Shown here piece after piece: positions 11,596 to 23,497 of a stretch of 64,000 nucleotides of DNA. The stretch is from Parasponia andersonii (taxonomy: Eukaryota > Streptophyta > Magnoliopsida > Rosales > Cannabaceae): contig JXTB01000091.1 in the NCBI GenBank assembly GCA_002914805.1, forward strand, positions 618,253-682,252. The letters are read 5' to 3'. Position numbers and translations under genes: made by a program. Position 1 is the stretch's first letter. Each line of letters opens with the position of its first letter. The notes beneath the pieces were generated by a model that saw only the letters and a list, made by a program, of their open reading frames with translations, did not search any database and had not been told where the DNA came from.

Positions 11596-14415
11596 TTGAT
11601 CTACGGCTGTGATTTGGCGACGCCAGTGACATATATATCGAAAATCACTCCACCTCTTCTTCATTACTCAAACCCTATCACCTCCTGCTTCTCTCTCCTG
11701 AAACCTGAAGCGTCCACAAAGCAATCCTTCTGGCATCGTTATGTTTCTCAGCTCGTACATCTTTGCCATCTTATCCGACGAAGTTATCATCATAATCCTT
11801 CAGACGTCATCTTGGTCCCTCCGTCTTCGAAAAAAGGTTAGTATAAATCCTCTCTCTCTCTCTTGTTCTTCGATTTTTTCAGAACTCTTATTTACAGATC
11901 CTATCTTTAGAAAATAGGAACAAACCCTAGAGCCTAAATATTCTAAATATAAACCCATCCCATATTCGGATGGACCATAAAATGGAAATTTTTCAGAATT
12001 CGTCCATTAATTTATAGAATACACTCTTTAAATGATTGACAGACAGACCAACTCGTAGAAGAATTTTAGGATCTGAAACCTTTTTTTTTTTTTTGAAAAC
12101 CATAGTCAGTCGAGTGACGAATTATCAAGGAACTGCTCGAACAATTTTTATGAATTCGTAGATCGATTAGAAAAAATTCGATGAGCAGCTTGTTGATACA
12201 ATCCTAGGATGAGACCCCAAAACTGCTCGCTTATAGCTAAAATCCCTGATGCTCACATAGGAATAAATCCATCCATATTTCTTTTCAGATGTTTAGTAGT
12301 GAGGATTTTAGGAAGAGAATGCATTCTCAGGAGAATCTTCCAATACCAGCGTTACCTCTATAAACCTCGAAGACTATCTTGAGCCAGAACCTGAAGTGGA
12401 AATAACCGGGGTCAGGCAAAGTAGTCCTCGCATAGGCGACCTTCTTCAAGACCAATGGCCTCGGTATATCAGAGATGCCCCTGCATTCGCAATGGATTAT
12501 CAATATGTAGAGGGAGATTGGTCATGTACCAATGTAAAGACAAACTGTTCAACAAACAAGCTCAGAAAAATCGTTTGCAACTATAAAATCGACGTCCCTC
12601 TACGCCTTTCTAAGAGTTCAATCGACCACACACACTTCCTCGCGGAATTGCCTCATTCTCGGAAGCAGTTCTTAGATGCGGTCGTCACCTCCCACTTCAT
12701 CCTTACATAAAATCAATCGTCGATTGTTATAGAGTCGTCCCTTTTCAACTAACTCCAAACACTTATAGATACATGGTAGGTCTGTACATACTATACCATA
12801 AACTAGGCTTAGAGACCCCTACTCCTGAAGAGTTTATTTGGTTTTACCAAGTGAAATCAAACCCATCAGATTTTGACTTCTTTTATGCGAGCAAATGGTC
12901 GAACCAAGCAATAAAAACTATCTACGGGGTTCGCAACAACATGAAAAAATGGAAAAATCTATTTTTTCACTTTGACTACGTGGATAGCGGCTTCTTTCAG
13001 AACCCTGGTAGGTAACTTTCAGTTTATCACCTTTTCTATACAAATATATTATTCTGATCGTACTCGCATGTGATCGCAGATAACAGGGAACGACCAGGAC
13101 TCTCCAGAGAGTAGCTCGTAAGAGTATATAAAATAAACAACCTTCCGATCGAAGAGTTTGATTGGAAGAAGTTTGGGACAACCAAGAACTTAGTTGCCTG
13201 CGGATTGCTTCCAAGGGGGAGCCGCCTTCCCAGATTCTACTAGTCATCCCACCAAACCTTCGAGCTCAAAGAAGAAGCCGAGGAAACATAAGGAAAAGGG
13301 TGCCTCGTCTTCAAAATCCAGGAAACGAAAAGCACCTGCCACATCTACAGTCTCGGAAGCATCCTCTTCAGACACTGCATCGCCACCAATCTCTCATCAG
13401 CAAGAAGGTAGTTATTTTTTTTTTCCTCTCATCGCATTATGTCACCTCTATTTGTACACAAATAGTTATTGGCAGCGAACTGCGAGTATCGCCTTCCACT
13501 CTAGGGTCAATAGCAAAGTCCAAGACACCAGAGAGTACACCTCCAACGACGAAAGGAAAAGAGAAGGTCGACACTTTAAAGAAACAAAAAGTCGCCTTCA
13601 AGGATATCCTGGCAAACACACCTCCTCTTCAGTCTCCATTAACTGCGAGCCAACCTGAGCCACCCAAGGAGATGACCAATTCCGATGAAGGACCGAGCCA
13701 GGTCGATAAAGACGAGGAGCTTTTTGCACTCCTTCATCAACTGTCAGAAAAAGCTAGTATGAGCGCGGCCTTCATCGACCATTTTACCTCTAAAGATGGC
13801 TAGGAGAAAATGAAGCGACGATCAGCCAAGGTTGCCTTCAGTTCTGCGATAAGGATGCTGGCGAATGTAAGCATATTATATTTTCTCTCTTCAACGCACT
13901 TTTCTGGTATTGATGTATTATATTTTCAGACCGCTGTAGCTGCTGTTTTGATGCATGACCCGGTCCTCGAATGTATTGAAAAAGCCGAAAAAGTCAAAGA
14001 AATAACCCTAGCATTCAAAGACTCGGAGAAGGCTCGCGAGGAAGAGAAAAAAATCCTTCGAACTAGAGAATTGGCAGCTACGCGAGGGTCTAGCCAAGGA
14101 AAAGCTCGAAAAGGAGAAGCTCGAGGAGAAAATTAAAGAACTTGAGAAGACAATCTCTGAGTATCCGGATATTCTAAAGAAGGCAACGATAGAAGCGGTC
14201 ACAAGGCTATAGAAGAGTTCAAGGCCACCGAAGGCAAGGAGCTCGAAGAAAAAGCTAGTAACATCACCTCGTCGACCATAATATATAATATTTTCTGCGA
14301 GCATCCAGATTTCGACTTTTTCATCCTTGGTGAAGAAGTAGTCGAGCTTGTCTAGAGTTGGAGGCAAGCAGAGACTGCCAAGACTGGAGATGGTGGAGCA
14401 AGCACATCTGCATAA
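11596..14415 (+). pseudogene. Antisense additional ORF of the Tat element (putative gypsy-type transposon domain), intron-bearing
   Basis: Lies opposite to gag-pol, between the integrase and the 3' LTR. A TATATAT motif (about 11631) precedes a CT-rich leader. Consistent GT-AG introns are 11837-12288, 13008-13079, 13408-13465 and 13867-13929. The likely start is ATG 12289, first codon after the leader intron. The core (12396-13007) contains RRSRSS-free but recognisable family wording such as RYMVGLYILYHKLGLETPTP and EEFIWFYQVKSNPSDFDFFY, matching the Pfam class 'putative gypsy type transposon'. The downstream part is Lys/Ser-rich (13194-13407), then Glu/Lys-rich and coiled-coil-like (13930-14136), ending ...GGASTSA with TAA 14413-14415. 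Frameshifts (near 12370 and 12705) break the reading frame. Function unknown. Confidence 0.7.
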
Positions 14416-15190
14416 TTTTTTTTTTTTTTTTAATTTCAGAATAATACGGGCTTTATCCCTTAATTTTTTGCAATACTTTGCTTGTATACAGGTGCGAGCC
14501 TTTATCAATGAATGAATGTTTTCTTTATTAGACGTTTATTCCTGCAAAACAATTAAAATATTATATTGCAATATAAAGATACATAATTTAACCAAGTAGT
14601 CAATCACTAGGTGACTGATCGGTACACTATTGTGATTCGAATCCAACACTTAAAACGGGTTTTAAGTGTTAGGATAGGTTAGGTCGCTTAAGAAGATAGC
14701 AAGTATGAGTGGTGCGAACTCAATACTATTTTTCAAAAGTTCCATGGCAAAACATAATATAGTAATTTATCACATCGAACAATGAATGTTTTGCTTGGTT
14801 ACTTTATTGTTCGAGGAGAGAATTGTGTAATACGACATGCTATGGCATGAAGCGAGGAGAAAATCCTAAGATTTTAAGAAAGTTTAGAAATTTCAGCGAT
14901 CTAAAATTCTGACCCCTCTAAATGGACATTTTGCATAGTCTTTTAGGAAGCAAATAGGAGATAATATTCTGATCCCACTGCCCCCTGAGTTTATAGTATT
15001 CGAAAACTGTCATAAAATTATAAAAGGTGGACCAAATCGAATGATCGATGAGGAGACACCCTTATTGATGATGACGAATGATGAATAACGAATAACGATC
15101 AACGAATGATGATCAACGAATGATGAATATAAGTAGATATCTTTATTAATGAATGACGAACACATGAAGATTTACTGATAATAGTGACGA
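14416..15190. other. Tat element spacer between antisense ORF and integrase
   Basis: Non-coding internal DNA. It contains short irregular repeats of GATGATGAATAACGAA-type words at about 15063-15130. Confidence 0.5.
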
Positions 15191-15195
15191 AGTTG

Positions 15196-16330
15196 TTATG
15201 CATTCCAAGCATGCTCGATCTTTTGTCCACCAGTGCGAGCTAACTTATATGTCCCAAGTCGAATAACGACATCAATAACATATGTTCCTTCCCAAGAGGG
15301 TCCAAATACACCGGCACCATGCTCTTTATTATTAGGTAGAACCCGTCGAAGAATAAGATCACCAACTTCAAACCTTCGGCTTCTAACTTTAGAGTTATAA
15401 TATCGAGCCGTGCACTGCTGATATGATACGATCCGAAGCTGAGACTGCTCTTGCCTTTCTTCTAAAAGATCAAGCTCAATCCTCATTAGCACGCTATTCT
15501 GATCTTGCTCATAGGTAGATCATCGTAGAGAGCTCGCACCAATTTCTACTGGTATCATTGCTTCGTATCCATAAGCTAAAGAGAATGAACTTTCTCCAGT
15601 AGTAGTTCGTTGAGTGGTGCGATAAGCCCATAATATTTCAGGGAGTACTTCTGGCCAAGCTCCTTTGTGCTCTTCCAGCTTTGTCTTAATGTTCTATTTA
15701 AGTATCTTGTTTATAGCCTCGACCTGTCCATTAGCTTGCAGATGAACAACAACAGAGAAATTCTTCTTGATGCCTAAGTTGTCGCAGAAGTTATGGAACT
15801 CATCGCAGTCAAATTGTTTCCCCATCAGAAATTATGGTATGCGGTATACCATAACGACAGATTATAAATTTATAAACAAAATCTATCATCTTCTTTGTGG
15901 AAATGGTTCTCAAGGCTTTAGCTTCTGTCCACTTGGTGAAATAATCGACTGCGACTACCGCATAGTTTAATCCACCTCATGCCAATGGAAGCATTCCGAT
16001 AATATCAATTCCCCACACAGCAAATGGCCGTAGACTAGTCATTGGAGTTAGAGGAACATGTGGCATTCTAGGAATAATTACAAATCGTTGACATTTATCA
16101 CACCTCTTAGTAAATTCCATTGTATCCTTCTTCATAGTTGGCCAAAAACACCATTGTCTTAGAACTTTGTTCGCAAGTGTCTGCCCCCCGGAATGGTTTC
16201 CACATATTCCTTCGTGAATTTCCCTCATAATGTAGTGTGCTTTTTTTTCATCGACACATAATGACAACGGCAAACTAAACCTTCTTCGATAAAGCTTCTC
16301 GTCATAGATGACATAGCGAGCTGCCTTCAT
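15196..16330 (-). pseudogene. Tat integrase, frameshifted
   Basis: The minus strand starts with the zinc-binding HHCC domain (REIHEGICGNHSGGQTLANK then RCDKCQRF), followed by the start of the core, WGIDIIGMLPLA. The rest of the core continues only after a frameshift near 15975 (reading LNYAVVAVDYFTKW), and at least one further break and an in-frame stop follow. The C-terminal domain is seen in 15196-15492 (ARYYNSKVRSRRFEVGDLIL ... WEGTYVIDVV). It would have inserted element cDNA; it cannot be translated as one protein now. Confidence 0.88.
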
Positions 16331-16402
16331 TCAAAGTCGCTTTGCATCGTCTTTATTTTGGGGGAGGTCGCCATTTTGTATATACTCCATTATAGGATCC
16401 AT

Positions 16403-17026
16403 CTATGATGGTTTCTTATCAATCGACATGGTTATTTGGGGCTCAACTTCGATACTTGGTTTTGCAAGAACTTCGACAGGGACCAGCTTTAGTAATTCAA
16501 CATCTTTTGTTGAAGCGAGCTTAGCTAGAGCATCTACCCGAGTATTTTTAATGCGAGGAAGAAGTTGAATGTTATAGGCAGTAAATGTCAAGAAGAGTCT
16601 TCGTACCTCCTTTAAATAAGCCATCATTTTTTCTCCTCTTGCTTAATAATCGCCAATTATTTGATAAACGACCAGTTGGGAATCGCTGTATACTTCAATC
16701 ATTTCGACCTTCATTTCTCATGCGAGCTTTATCCCAACTATCAGTGCTTCATATTTTGCCTCATTATTTGATGCTGAAAATTGGAAGCGAAGTGCACAAT
16801 AAATATTGTGCCCTTCAGGACTGATTAGTACTAAGCCCGCATCGGCTCTATTCTCATTCGACGATCCACCAACGTAAAGTTTCCACAATTTTGATAAATC
16901 TGTAGTAGGTTTTTCGATTACTTCTATGGGAACATTGACATCATATGTGAATTCTGCAATGAAATCTACGAAAGCTTGCGCTTTTATCGCAGTGCGGGGT
17001 TGAAAATTGATGTCAAACTGACTCAA
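16403..17026 (-). pseudogene. Tat second RNase H domain, active-site mutated
   Basis: KLWKLYVGGSSNENRADAGL corresponds to the family's LYVDGSS motif, with the first catalytic Asp replaced by Gly. NEAKYEAL (catalytic Glu) and, after a break near 16700, TRVDALAKLAST (later Asp) remain. A second RNase H next to the RT is characteristic of the Tat lineage. Confidence 0.8.
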
Positions 17027-17060
17027 CTCAATTGCCCACTCGAGTAGTCATCCTGAATCT

Positions 17061-18632
17061 TCAGGTTTTTTCAGAACCTGCTTTAACGGAAAATTCATGA
17101 AAACTTTGATGGAGTACGTATGAAAATAAGGTCGAAGTTTCCTGCATGCGACGATAAGTGCTAATGCCAACTTCTCCATCTCTGGATATCTTGCTTTGGC
17201 ATCGAGCAATCTTAGACTTACATAATATACCGGTCGTTGTATCTTTTCTTCTCAAATTAACATAGCACTTGTCGTAAATGTGAGGTATAAATACAATTCT
17301 TCTCCCAGGTTTGGCTTCGACAAGAGTGGAGGAGAACCTAAGTGTGCTTTCAATTCTCGAAATGCTTGCTCGTATTCTTCCGTCCTCTTGAACCTCTTCA
17401 GACCCTTTAGTACTTCGAAGAATGGTTGGCACTTATCTGTTGACCTGGATACAAATCGACTTAATGCAGCCACTCTTCCCACTAGGCTTTGAACATCTTT
17501 GGGTTTGCGGGGGGCTTGCATATCGATTAGTGCTTGTATGTTCTGGGGATTAGCTTCGATTCCTCGCTGGTTGACTATAAACCCCAGGAATTTTCCAGAT
17601 CCTACTCCGAATGCGCACTTCTGGGGGTTTAGCCTCATATGATATTTTTGAAGAATATTGAACATCTTATCAAGATGCTTGATCTGATCTTCATCTCCCT
17701 TCGATCAGTGATGAATGAAGTATGCTCCTCCTCAAGCTCGTACATGGGGATTTGATTATATCCAGAATATGCGTCCATAAAGCTTAACAGTTCATGTCCC
17801 AACGTCGCATCTACGAGTTGGTCGATTCTCGGAAGGCGAAAACTGTCCTTCGGGCACGTCTTATTGAGGTCGGTGAAATCGATGCAGTTTTCCACTTCCC
17901 ATTGGGTTTCCGTACTAAAACTGGGTTTGCAAGCCTGTTTGGATAGAAAGATTTCCTAATGAATCCAATCTCAAGCAGCTTCTTTATCTCTTCTTTCAAT
18001 GCGACGTAACATTCTGGATTCATGGCTCTTCTTTTTTGCCGCACAGGCTCCCTTGTCGTATCTATATTGAGGCGGTGACAAATGATATTCGGATCAATCC
18101 CCACCATATTCGAATGTTTCCATGCAAAGATATCCAGGATTGATTTTAGAAAAGCGATTAATAAAGCTCGCACGGGTTCTTGAAGTTTCGCTCCGATTTT
18201 AAGAACCTTCGAAGACCTATCGATTGGCAAATCTTCCAAGTCTTCTATAGGTCCAGTTTTGACCTCACCATCAATTTCTTGAGGGTCGAGGTCATCGATT
18301 GACATTCTGTTTGACGCTTTTGATGCTTTTCTTGATGCTTCTCCTTGTAGCTGGACCATCATTGTGTGAGGTGTCATATTTTTTGTCGCGAGCTTTATTG
18401 AGTTATTATAACAAGTTCTCGCATCATATTGGTTGTCATGCACCTCGCCTACTCCTTGTTGAGTTGGGAATTTCATAGCGAGATGATAGATCGAAGTTAC
18501 TGCTCGAAGTTCTCTCAGTGTCAGTCTTCCTAATACAGTATTAAATGCAGAGGGGCAATCCACAACTAAGAATTGGGTCATTACCGTTGAAACCCTAGAA
18601 TAGGTTCCAACGTTGCCCATTAACTCAATCAA
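17061..18632 (-). pseudogene. Tat reverse transcriptase and first RNase H, catalytic segment deleted
   Basis: The reading begins with the protease-RT linker and early fingers (EEIKKLLEIGFIRKSFYPN, LVRKPNGKWK), shifts frame near 17890 and continues with DFTDLNKTCPKDSFRLPRID and LSFMDAYSGYNQIPM (first catalytic Asp). HTSFITDR then runs directly into the region before MFNILQKYHMRLNPQKCAFG. The intervening family segment, including the YVDD box, is absent (junction about 17695-17705). The thumb and the start of the connection/RNase H follow (GFIVNQRGIEANPQNIQAL...) to about 17252, with a frame change after it. Confidence 0.85.
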
Positions 18633-18873
18633 TGCCCCTTGGCATTATGCTGTTACCAGTAAATCCGTAGAGTAGGGTGACAATGGGCTTCAGGTCGCTT
18701 TCACTCAATCCCATCTTTTTAAAGATGTCATAGTACATGATGTCGACAGCGCTACTATTATTAACCAATACTTTCCATAGCTGCATGCTTCCACAGTTGA
18801 TCTTTATGACCAACGCATCATTGTGCGGGTAATGGATCTTCCTGGCATCTTGGTCCGTGAAGGTAATATTCAT
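18625..18873 (-). pseudogene. Tat aspartic protease, catalytic Asp lost
   Basis: WKVLVNNSSAVDIMYYDIFK aligns with the family pattern VLVDxGSSxDILxYDxF. The catalytic Asp is Asn and the Gly after it is Ser. The flanking SESDLKPIVTLLYGFTGNS matches the family well. The enzyme would have matured gag-pol; it should be inactive. Confidence 0.8.
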
Positions 18874-19086
18874 ATCCGGTACCCGTTGAAGCTTTCATGG
18901 TCGCTGCTCAAGATGCATGATATTAGTTAATGGTTGCTGTCGCGCTTCTCGTGCGTACCTATCTTGCGCTCTCTTCGAGTTTCCACCGATGTGTAGGCCT
19001 CCAAAAATAGTTCGCATCTCGCGTTAAATTTCTAAAGGTTACTGTCGGTCTTTTTCTCGCCTTTCATTATTCAGTTTAATGTACTA

Positions 19087-20423
19087 CTACAGCCGCCCTT
19101 CTTTAATTAATCTTTCAATTTCATCTTTCAATCCAAAGCAATTATTGGTATCGTGTCCGATGTCATTGTGATACCGGCAGAACTTGTTGGGGTCGCATCT
19201 CGCTCTATCTCTTTTCATCAGTTCCGTTTGACAATACCTCTCCTGCTGGTTGGTGACCGCATAAATATGATCTATGGGTACGTTCAGTTCAGTATAGTTG
19301 TTGAACCTCATGGGAGCTTTTGGAACCTCCTGCTTTTTCTGTTGGGGCTGCTTTTCAGTTGTTTGTTTATTACTCCTTTTATTGGACCTTTTATTATTGT
19401 TGTTGTTTGTGGTCGCATCTTTAGCAGCATCCTTCCTTGAACCTCCTTGCTAAATAGCGATTGACGATACCCATCAGCGAGCTCATCGTCCCAGCCGACA
19501 AGTGTATCTAATGCGATTCTCAAATTGTGAACATCGACATTCGGAGGGAGATAGAGAATATTATCTTTTGCTGGTGGTAGGGGTAGCCATTGGTTGTTAT
19601 TGCGATTTAAAGCAGATTGGTCAGGCAGGGTCTGCTGCGACCTTTGTGAGATTTCCATTGAAATAGTGCGACGAGATCAACTTCGGTCGTTGAGATGCGA
19701 TGAGGATTGTTCTTGACTTCATCGCTGTTCTAGATGTTATCTTAGGTCAGTAGGATTCTGTCGAGATTCTCTACTAATCTTTTCAAAGACACTCCTCGAT
19801 TGTCATTTTTGCTCGTTATTTAGACCATCACGACTGATGGTCACTCTCCAAGAAGGTTGTCGACGATTTTGATTTGTGCTTGAACTTTCAGTTTCGGATT
19901 CTAAGGGCAAGTCTGTGACCTTACCTTTTCCCTTGGAAGAGCGATCTCCATGATGCTCCTGCCGGGCTTTATGCTGGTCGCGGCTCCCTGTCTCTAGAAT
20001 CTGAATTCTTTTCTCAGGTTGTTGAGCAAGACGTTCTCTGAGACGTTCGTGCTGTGGTAGAGTTAGCATCTGTACCTCAGCAAGTCGTCGTAGAGAGTCA
20101 TTAATCTGACTTGTAATTTGCTGAAGGTTCACCAGTGCTTCCTCCATGCGATCTTGTCTCTGGACAATATTTTTCGGTATGGTCACGGCAGGCTGATCCT
20201 GAGCAGGATCTACCTGTGTAGCAGCAGTATTTTGGGGATGATTTTGGCTAGTTCCGGTATTTCTGGTGTTTATCATTGTTGAAAGAAGCGGAATTGACAA
20301 ACTTTTCTGCCGGAATAGCCCTCCTTCTAGCGCCAATTGTTGACGGAGATTTTGTTTAGAAAATTGTAAGATGTGGCTTATGTGTGTAAAGGGTTGATCA
20401 ATCAAAGCATATAAAAGGGACAA
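19087..20423 (-). pseudogene. Tat gag, frameshifted
   Basis: Read on the minus strand in at least three pieces: an N-terminal charged region (19803-20423), a middle capsid-like piece (19308-19658, including LDTLVGWDDELADGYRQSLF) and a C-terminal piece (19087-19311). The last piece carries the Tat-type knuckle CRYHNDIGHDTNNC and then FGLKDEIERLIKEGRL. The first Met-initiated reading overlaps the LTR, so the true start is inside, near 20275. Confidence 0.8.
20322..20340 (-). promoter_or_regulatory. Tat primer-binding site
   Basis: On the minus strand the LTR ends ...CCGTCA and is followed by ACAATTGGCGCTAGAAGG. The TGGCGC start fits the tRNA 3'-CCA complement used by Tat-lineage elements. Confidence 0.6.
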
Positions 20424-20955
20424 GAATTTTATAGTGGTTCGGTTCCAAAAAAGATGAGCCTACATCCACTGCTGTTTACTATTTTCTGGAAGATTACAAG
20501 AGAGTATAGAGTGTGTTCAGAAAGTGAGTCCTTAAGTTAAGTTCTTTCCTCCAGAGCTCCCCCACGGCAACATTGATCTTCCCCTTATATAGGTGAAGGT
20601 AGTTCAATGTTTCCTGATTATGAAAACGAGTAAGTATATAATCAGAAAATATAATTTGAATAACAATATAACTGGATAATAACTTAAATGAAACGACTGG
20701 TCGATCTTGAAAGAGAATCTTTTATTTCCCTTTCTTTGTAGATTACCCGTTTGACGAAATTCAGTCTACTTTTCTTTTCGTTCTGGTCGCACTTGATTTG
20801 TTCAGAGAAGGTCGCACTTTATTCGGAAGGAGGTCATATTCGACATATTCGGATGAGGTCGCACTTAACTTACTCGTGCGACCTGTCATGTCCTCTTAAA
20901 TGCTAATTTTTTCTTTTTGGCATTGACCACCATCTAAGTTTTAGACCGCACAACA
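20341..20955 (-). repeat. LTR of the Tat element (5' LTR in element orientation)
   Basis: Starts TGACGGAG after the primer site and ends ...CCGCACAACA, giving TG...CA termini. It is 615 bp against 626 bp for the other LTR; an 11-bp gap near the start accounts for the difference. Confidence 0.9.
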
Positions 20956-21181
20956 ATTATACAATTATTATGTTTTTATTCGGGGGTCATGTGTATGCGA
21001 GGTTTGGCGTATATTAAACTCCGCACATTTACTTCCAAACCTAACCATGATGAGCAAACGGCGTGTGTGAAAAATGATGACAAGTGCTAATAATGACTTT
21101 GGAGTATGACATCAAACTAACACATTATTCTATAGTACTATTCTTATACTTCTCTCAAGGAGTATTTTCCAACGTCACAAA

Positions 21182-21219
<38 letters not shown>

Positions 21220-23240
21220 CCCCCTCCCCAGTTACTTTGCCGTGCTAATTAATTTTCATAATTGCCTTGAATCCTGATTTGTCCCATGCTATTTCCTATG
21301 ATCATAATGATTTCTTATATGTCATTTTGGACTTAAATTTGGGGCTTGTAATCACTGACGTCCATATTTTTGGAATTATGGTTGGAGTTTTAAGCTTGGT
21401 GCATGGTCTATAAAAACTTAAATAGCCAGATAGTTAGCTTATGATAAGCTGCTATTAGTTCAACTTGCAATTATAATTATAATAATAACAATAATTATCA
21501 TTATTTTTATAATTTTCATTGTTTCACTTCAATGGCTCTAATTCCTTAGTAGCGTACGTCAATAGTTGAAGATAAGGAGAGAGTTTGACCAGATGAATGG
21601 ACTACCAACCATGGAAAAAACGATCCAAAACATCACGAATATGAAAAAGGACAACATTGTATCCAGAACAGGAAAATTGAAAGCAATTTTTCTAAGAAAC
21701 AAGTTAAATACAAACGGACAAAAACATTGACAGACGAAAGAGGGACACTCGAACTATGCAATAAATGTTAAAACGGCAATAAATGTTAAAACGGCATATT
21801 TCAAACAAAAATAAAATTGTCGAGGTCAAAAGCCAAAAATATGTGGTAATTTCAGATTTTTATCCGTAATTATTATTACATAGCTACTACAGCCACCGAC
21901 ACTATCAAGATGTCCATGAATGAATTTCTTCTTTTTTTTTTTGTTCTTCCTTTTTTCATATTGTTTAAAAATTATAAGTGAACTCCTTTGGCTTTAATAA
22001 GCACTAAGCCACTAACTATTATCTTTATGGCTTATGCTAATTTTTTTGAAGGGTCGGGATTCAAATTTCAAATCCTGGAAACTCTACTCCAAATATGCAA
22101 AATACTTTGACGAAACCTTTTAATTTGACAGAAAATTGCAAGAAGAAGAACTACAAGTAAAGTAGCAAAGCCCTTTTTCTTTTTTCTTTTTTTTTTTTCA
22201 GAGAAGAATAAAATAAAAACAACACAGTATTAAACTTACAAATGCGGTATGGGCCGCGGGACCTCCATGGTCGTAAGTCGCCTTCGGGCAATCTAATTGG
22301 GCCCTAATGATAGAGCCCAGTCTGATTTTAATCAACTTGGTTACTTAAAGGAAGATATGTATTGTCGTCTAAAGATAATCATAAAGAGAGTAAGCAAGAT
22401 ACCGTACAATATTATTTATTTGATTGAGGATTCTCTTAATTAAGAGCAAGCATAGATAAAATCACAACATAGCAATAGTCAAACCACAATCTCCAACAAG
22501 CAAACAAACAAACAAAAAGCTTATGAATATAATACTGGCATAGTCAAAATGTTGCTCTATCAGAACATTGTTATTATCTTTTTTTAATCATTTTCTTTAA
22601 TTTCTGGGCATCTTTTTATTTTATTTTATTTCTTTCCTGGATATATTATAAAAGGAAAAACCCAAGTTGGATGAGAAAAATGAAAGATCAGAATAAGTGC
22701 TACATTTTTTTTTTTTTTTTTGAGATAGGAATAAGTGCTATATTTCATGAAAGAAGATTAGTAATAATAATTAAAAAAAACTCTTTAAAGTTTTAATATA
22801 CTTAAGATGAGGATGGTGAAGTATACGTCATTTCCTAACTCCTCCGTTAGCTTTATTTACTCGAGTGTGGTTACAAAAGTAAACTTTCCTTGTCTCCTTT
22901 TGTTTCTCTTCTTAGGATCCCTTGATTCATAATGAGATTTTTCTACCATTAAGGTCCGAGTTACGAATACAAGGGATTAAGATATATAACACTAATATTA
23001 TTTTTGATATATTAAGTCCAACCTACCGTACAAAAGACAAAAATTAATAAATCACAAGTAATTAGTGGAGCCGACACGAAAATCAATAGGGAGGGCATAG
23101 GCATTTACAAACACAAAGGTCAGAATGAGAGAGCAATTAATTAATTAATTAATACGGGTTTGTAGATACGAGTCATCATTAATAAGAAGAAGATTAGATT
23201 ACGAAATTTAAGAAGTAGGACTAAGAGCACATAGGTAGTA
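20956..23240. other. Intergenic, upstream of the receptor kinase
   Basis: Contains a (CT)n microsatellite at 21186-21216 and several poly-T runs. No gene is supported. The last few hundred bases should hold the kinase promoter; I cannot assign a start site. Confidence 0.5.
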
Positions 23241-23497
23241 GTGGGAGGAAAGAAGTGTACTCCTCCATTCCAGAAGTCCCATCATGCCAGCTCCCATCCC
23301 CAAAACTCAAACCCACTCACTCTGATGGGTCCATTTTTTTCCATTTTCCAATTACCTCGTTTATAATCTCACTGCTACATACACACACGCACTTTGTCTC
23401 TCTTCTTCTTCTTCTTTATATTTTCTTCTCTGTGTTTTTTATGTAAGAGAAACCAAAACCAGCCTGAGAAGTAGAGTAGTAGAAGAAGAAGACGACA

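Larger units (their letters stand above)
10617..20955 (-). mobile_element. Ty3/gypsy LTR retrotransposon, Tat lineage (inactivated)
   Basis: A full-length element read on the minus strand: two LTRs and, between them, gag, protease, reverse transcriptase, RNase H and integrase in gypsy order. Lineage evidence: the gag zinc knuckle CRYHNDIGHDTNNC, the extra RNase H domain, a primer site starting TGGCGC next to the upstream LTR, and an additional antisense ORF in the 3' half, as known for Tat-lineage elements. Possible target duplication: AGTAT (10612-10616) and ATTAT (20956-20960), one mismatch. The two LTRs show roughly one difference per ten bases over the first 200 bp, so the insertion is not recent. 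Multiple frameshifts and lost catalytic residues make it non-autonomous. Confidence 0.93.

Noticed and set aside
14008..14508. 166-aa minus-strand ORF in the Tat element
   Set aside because: Its Ser/Phe-rich reading is the complement of the Glu/Lys-rich coiled-coil exon of the antisense ORF.
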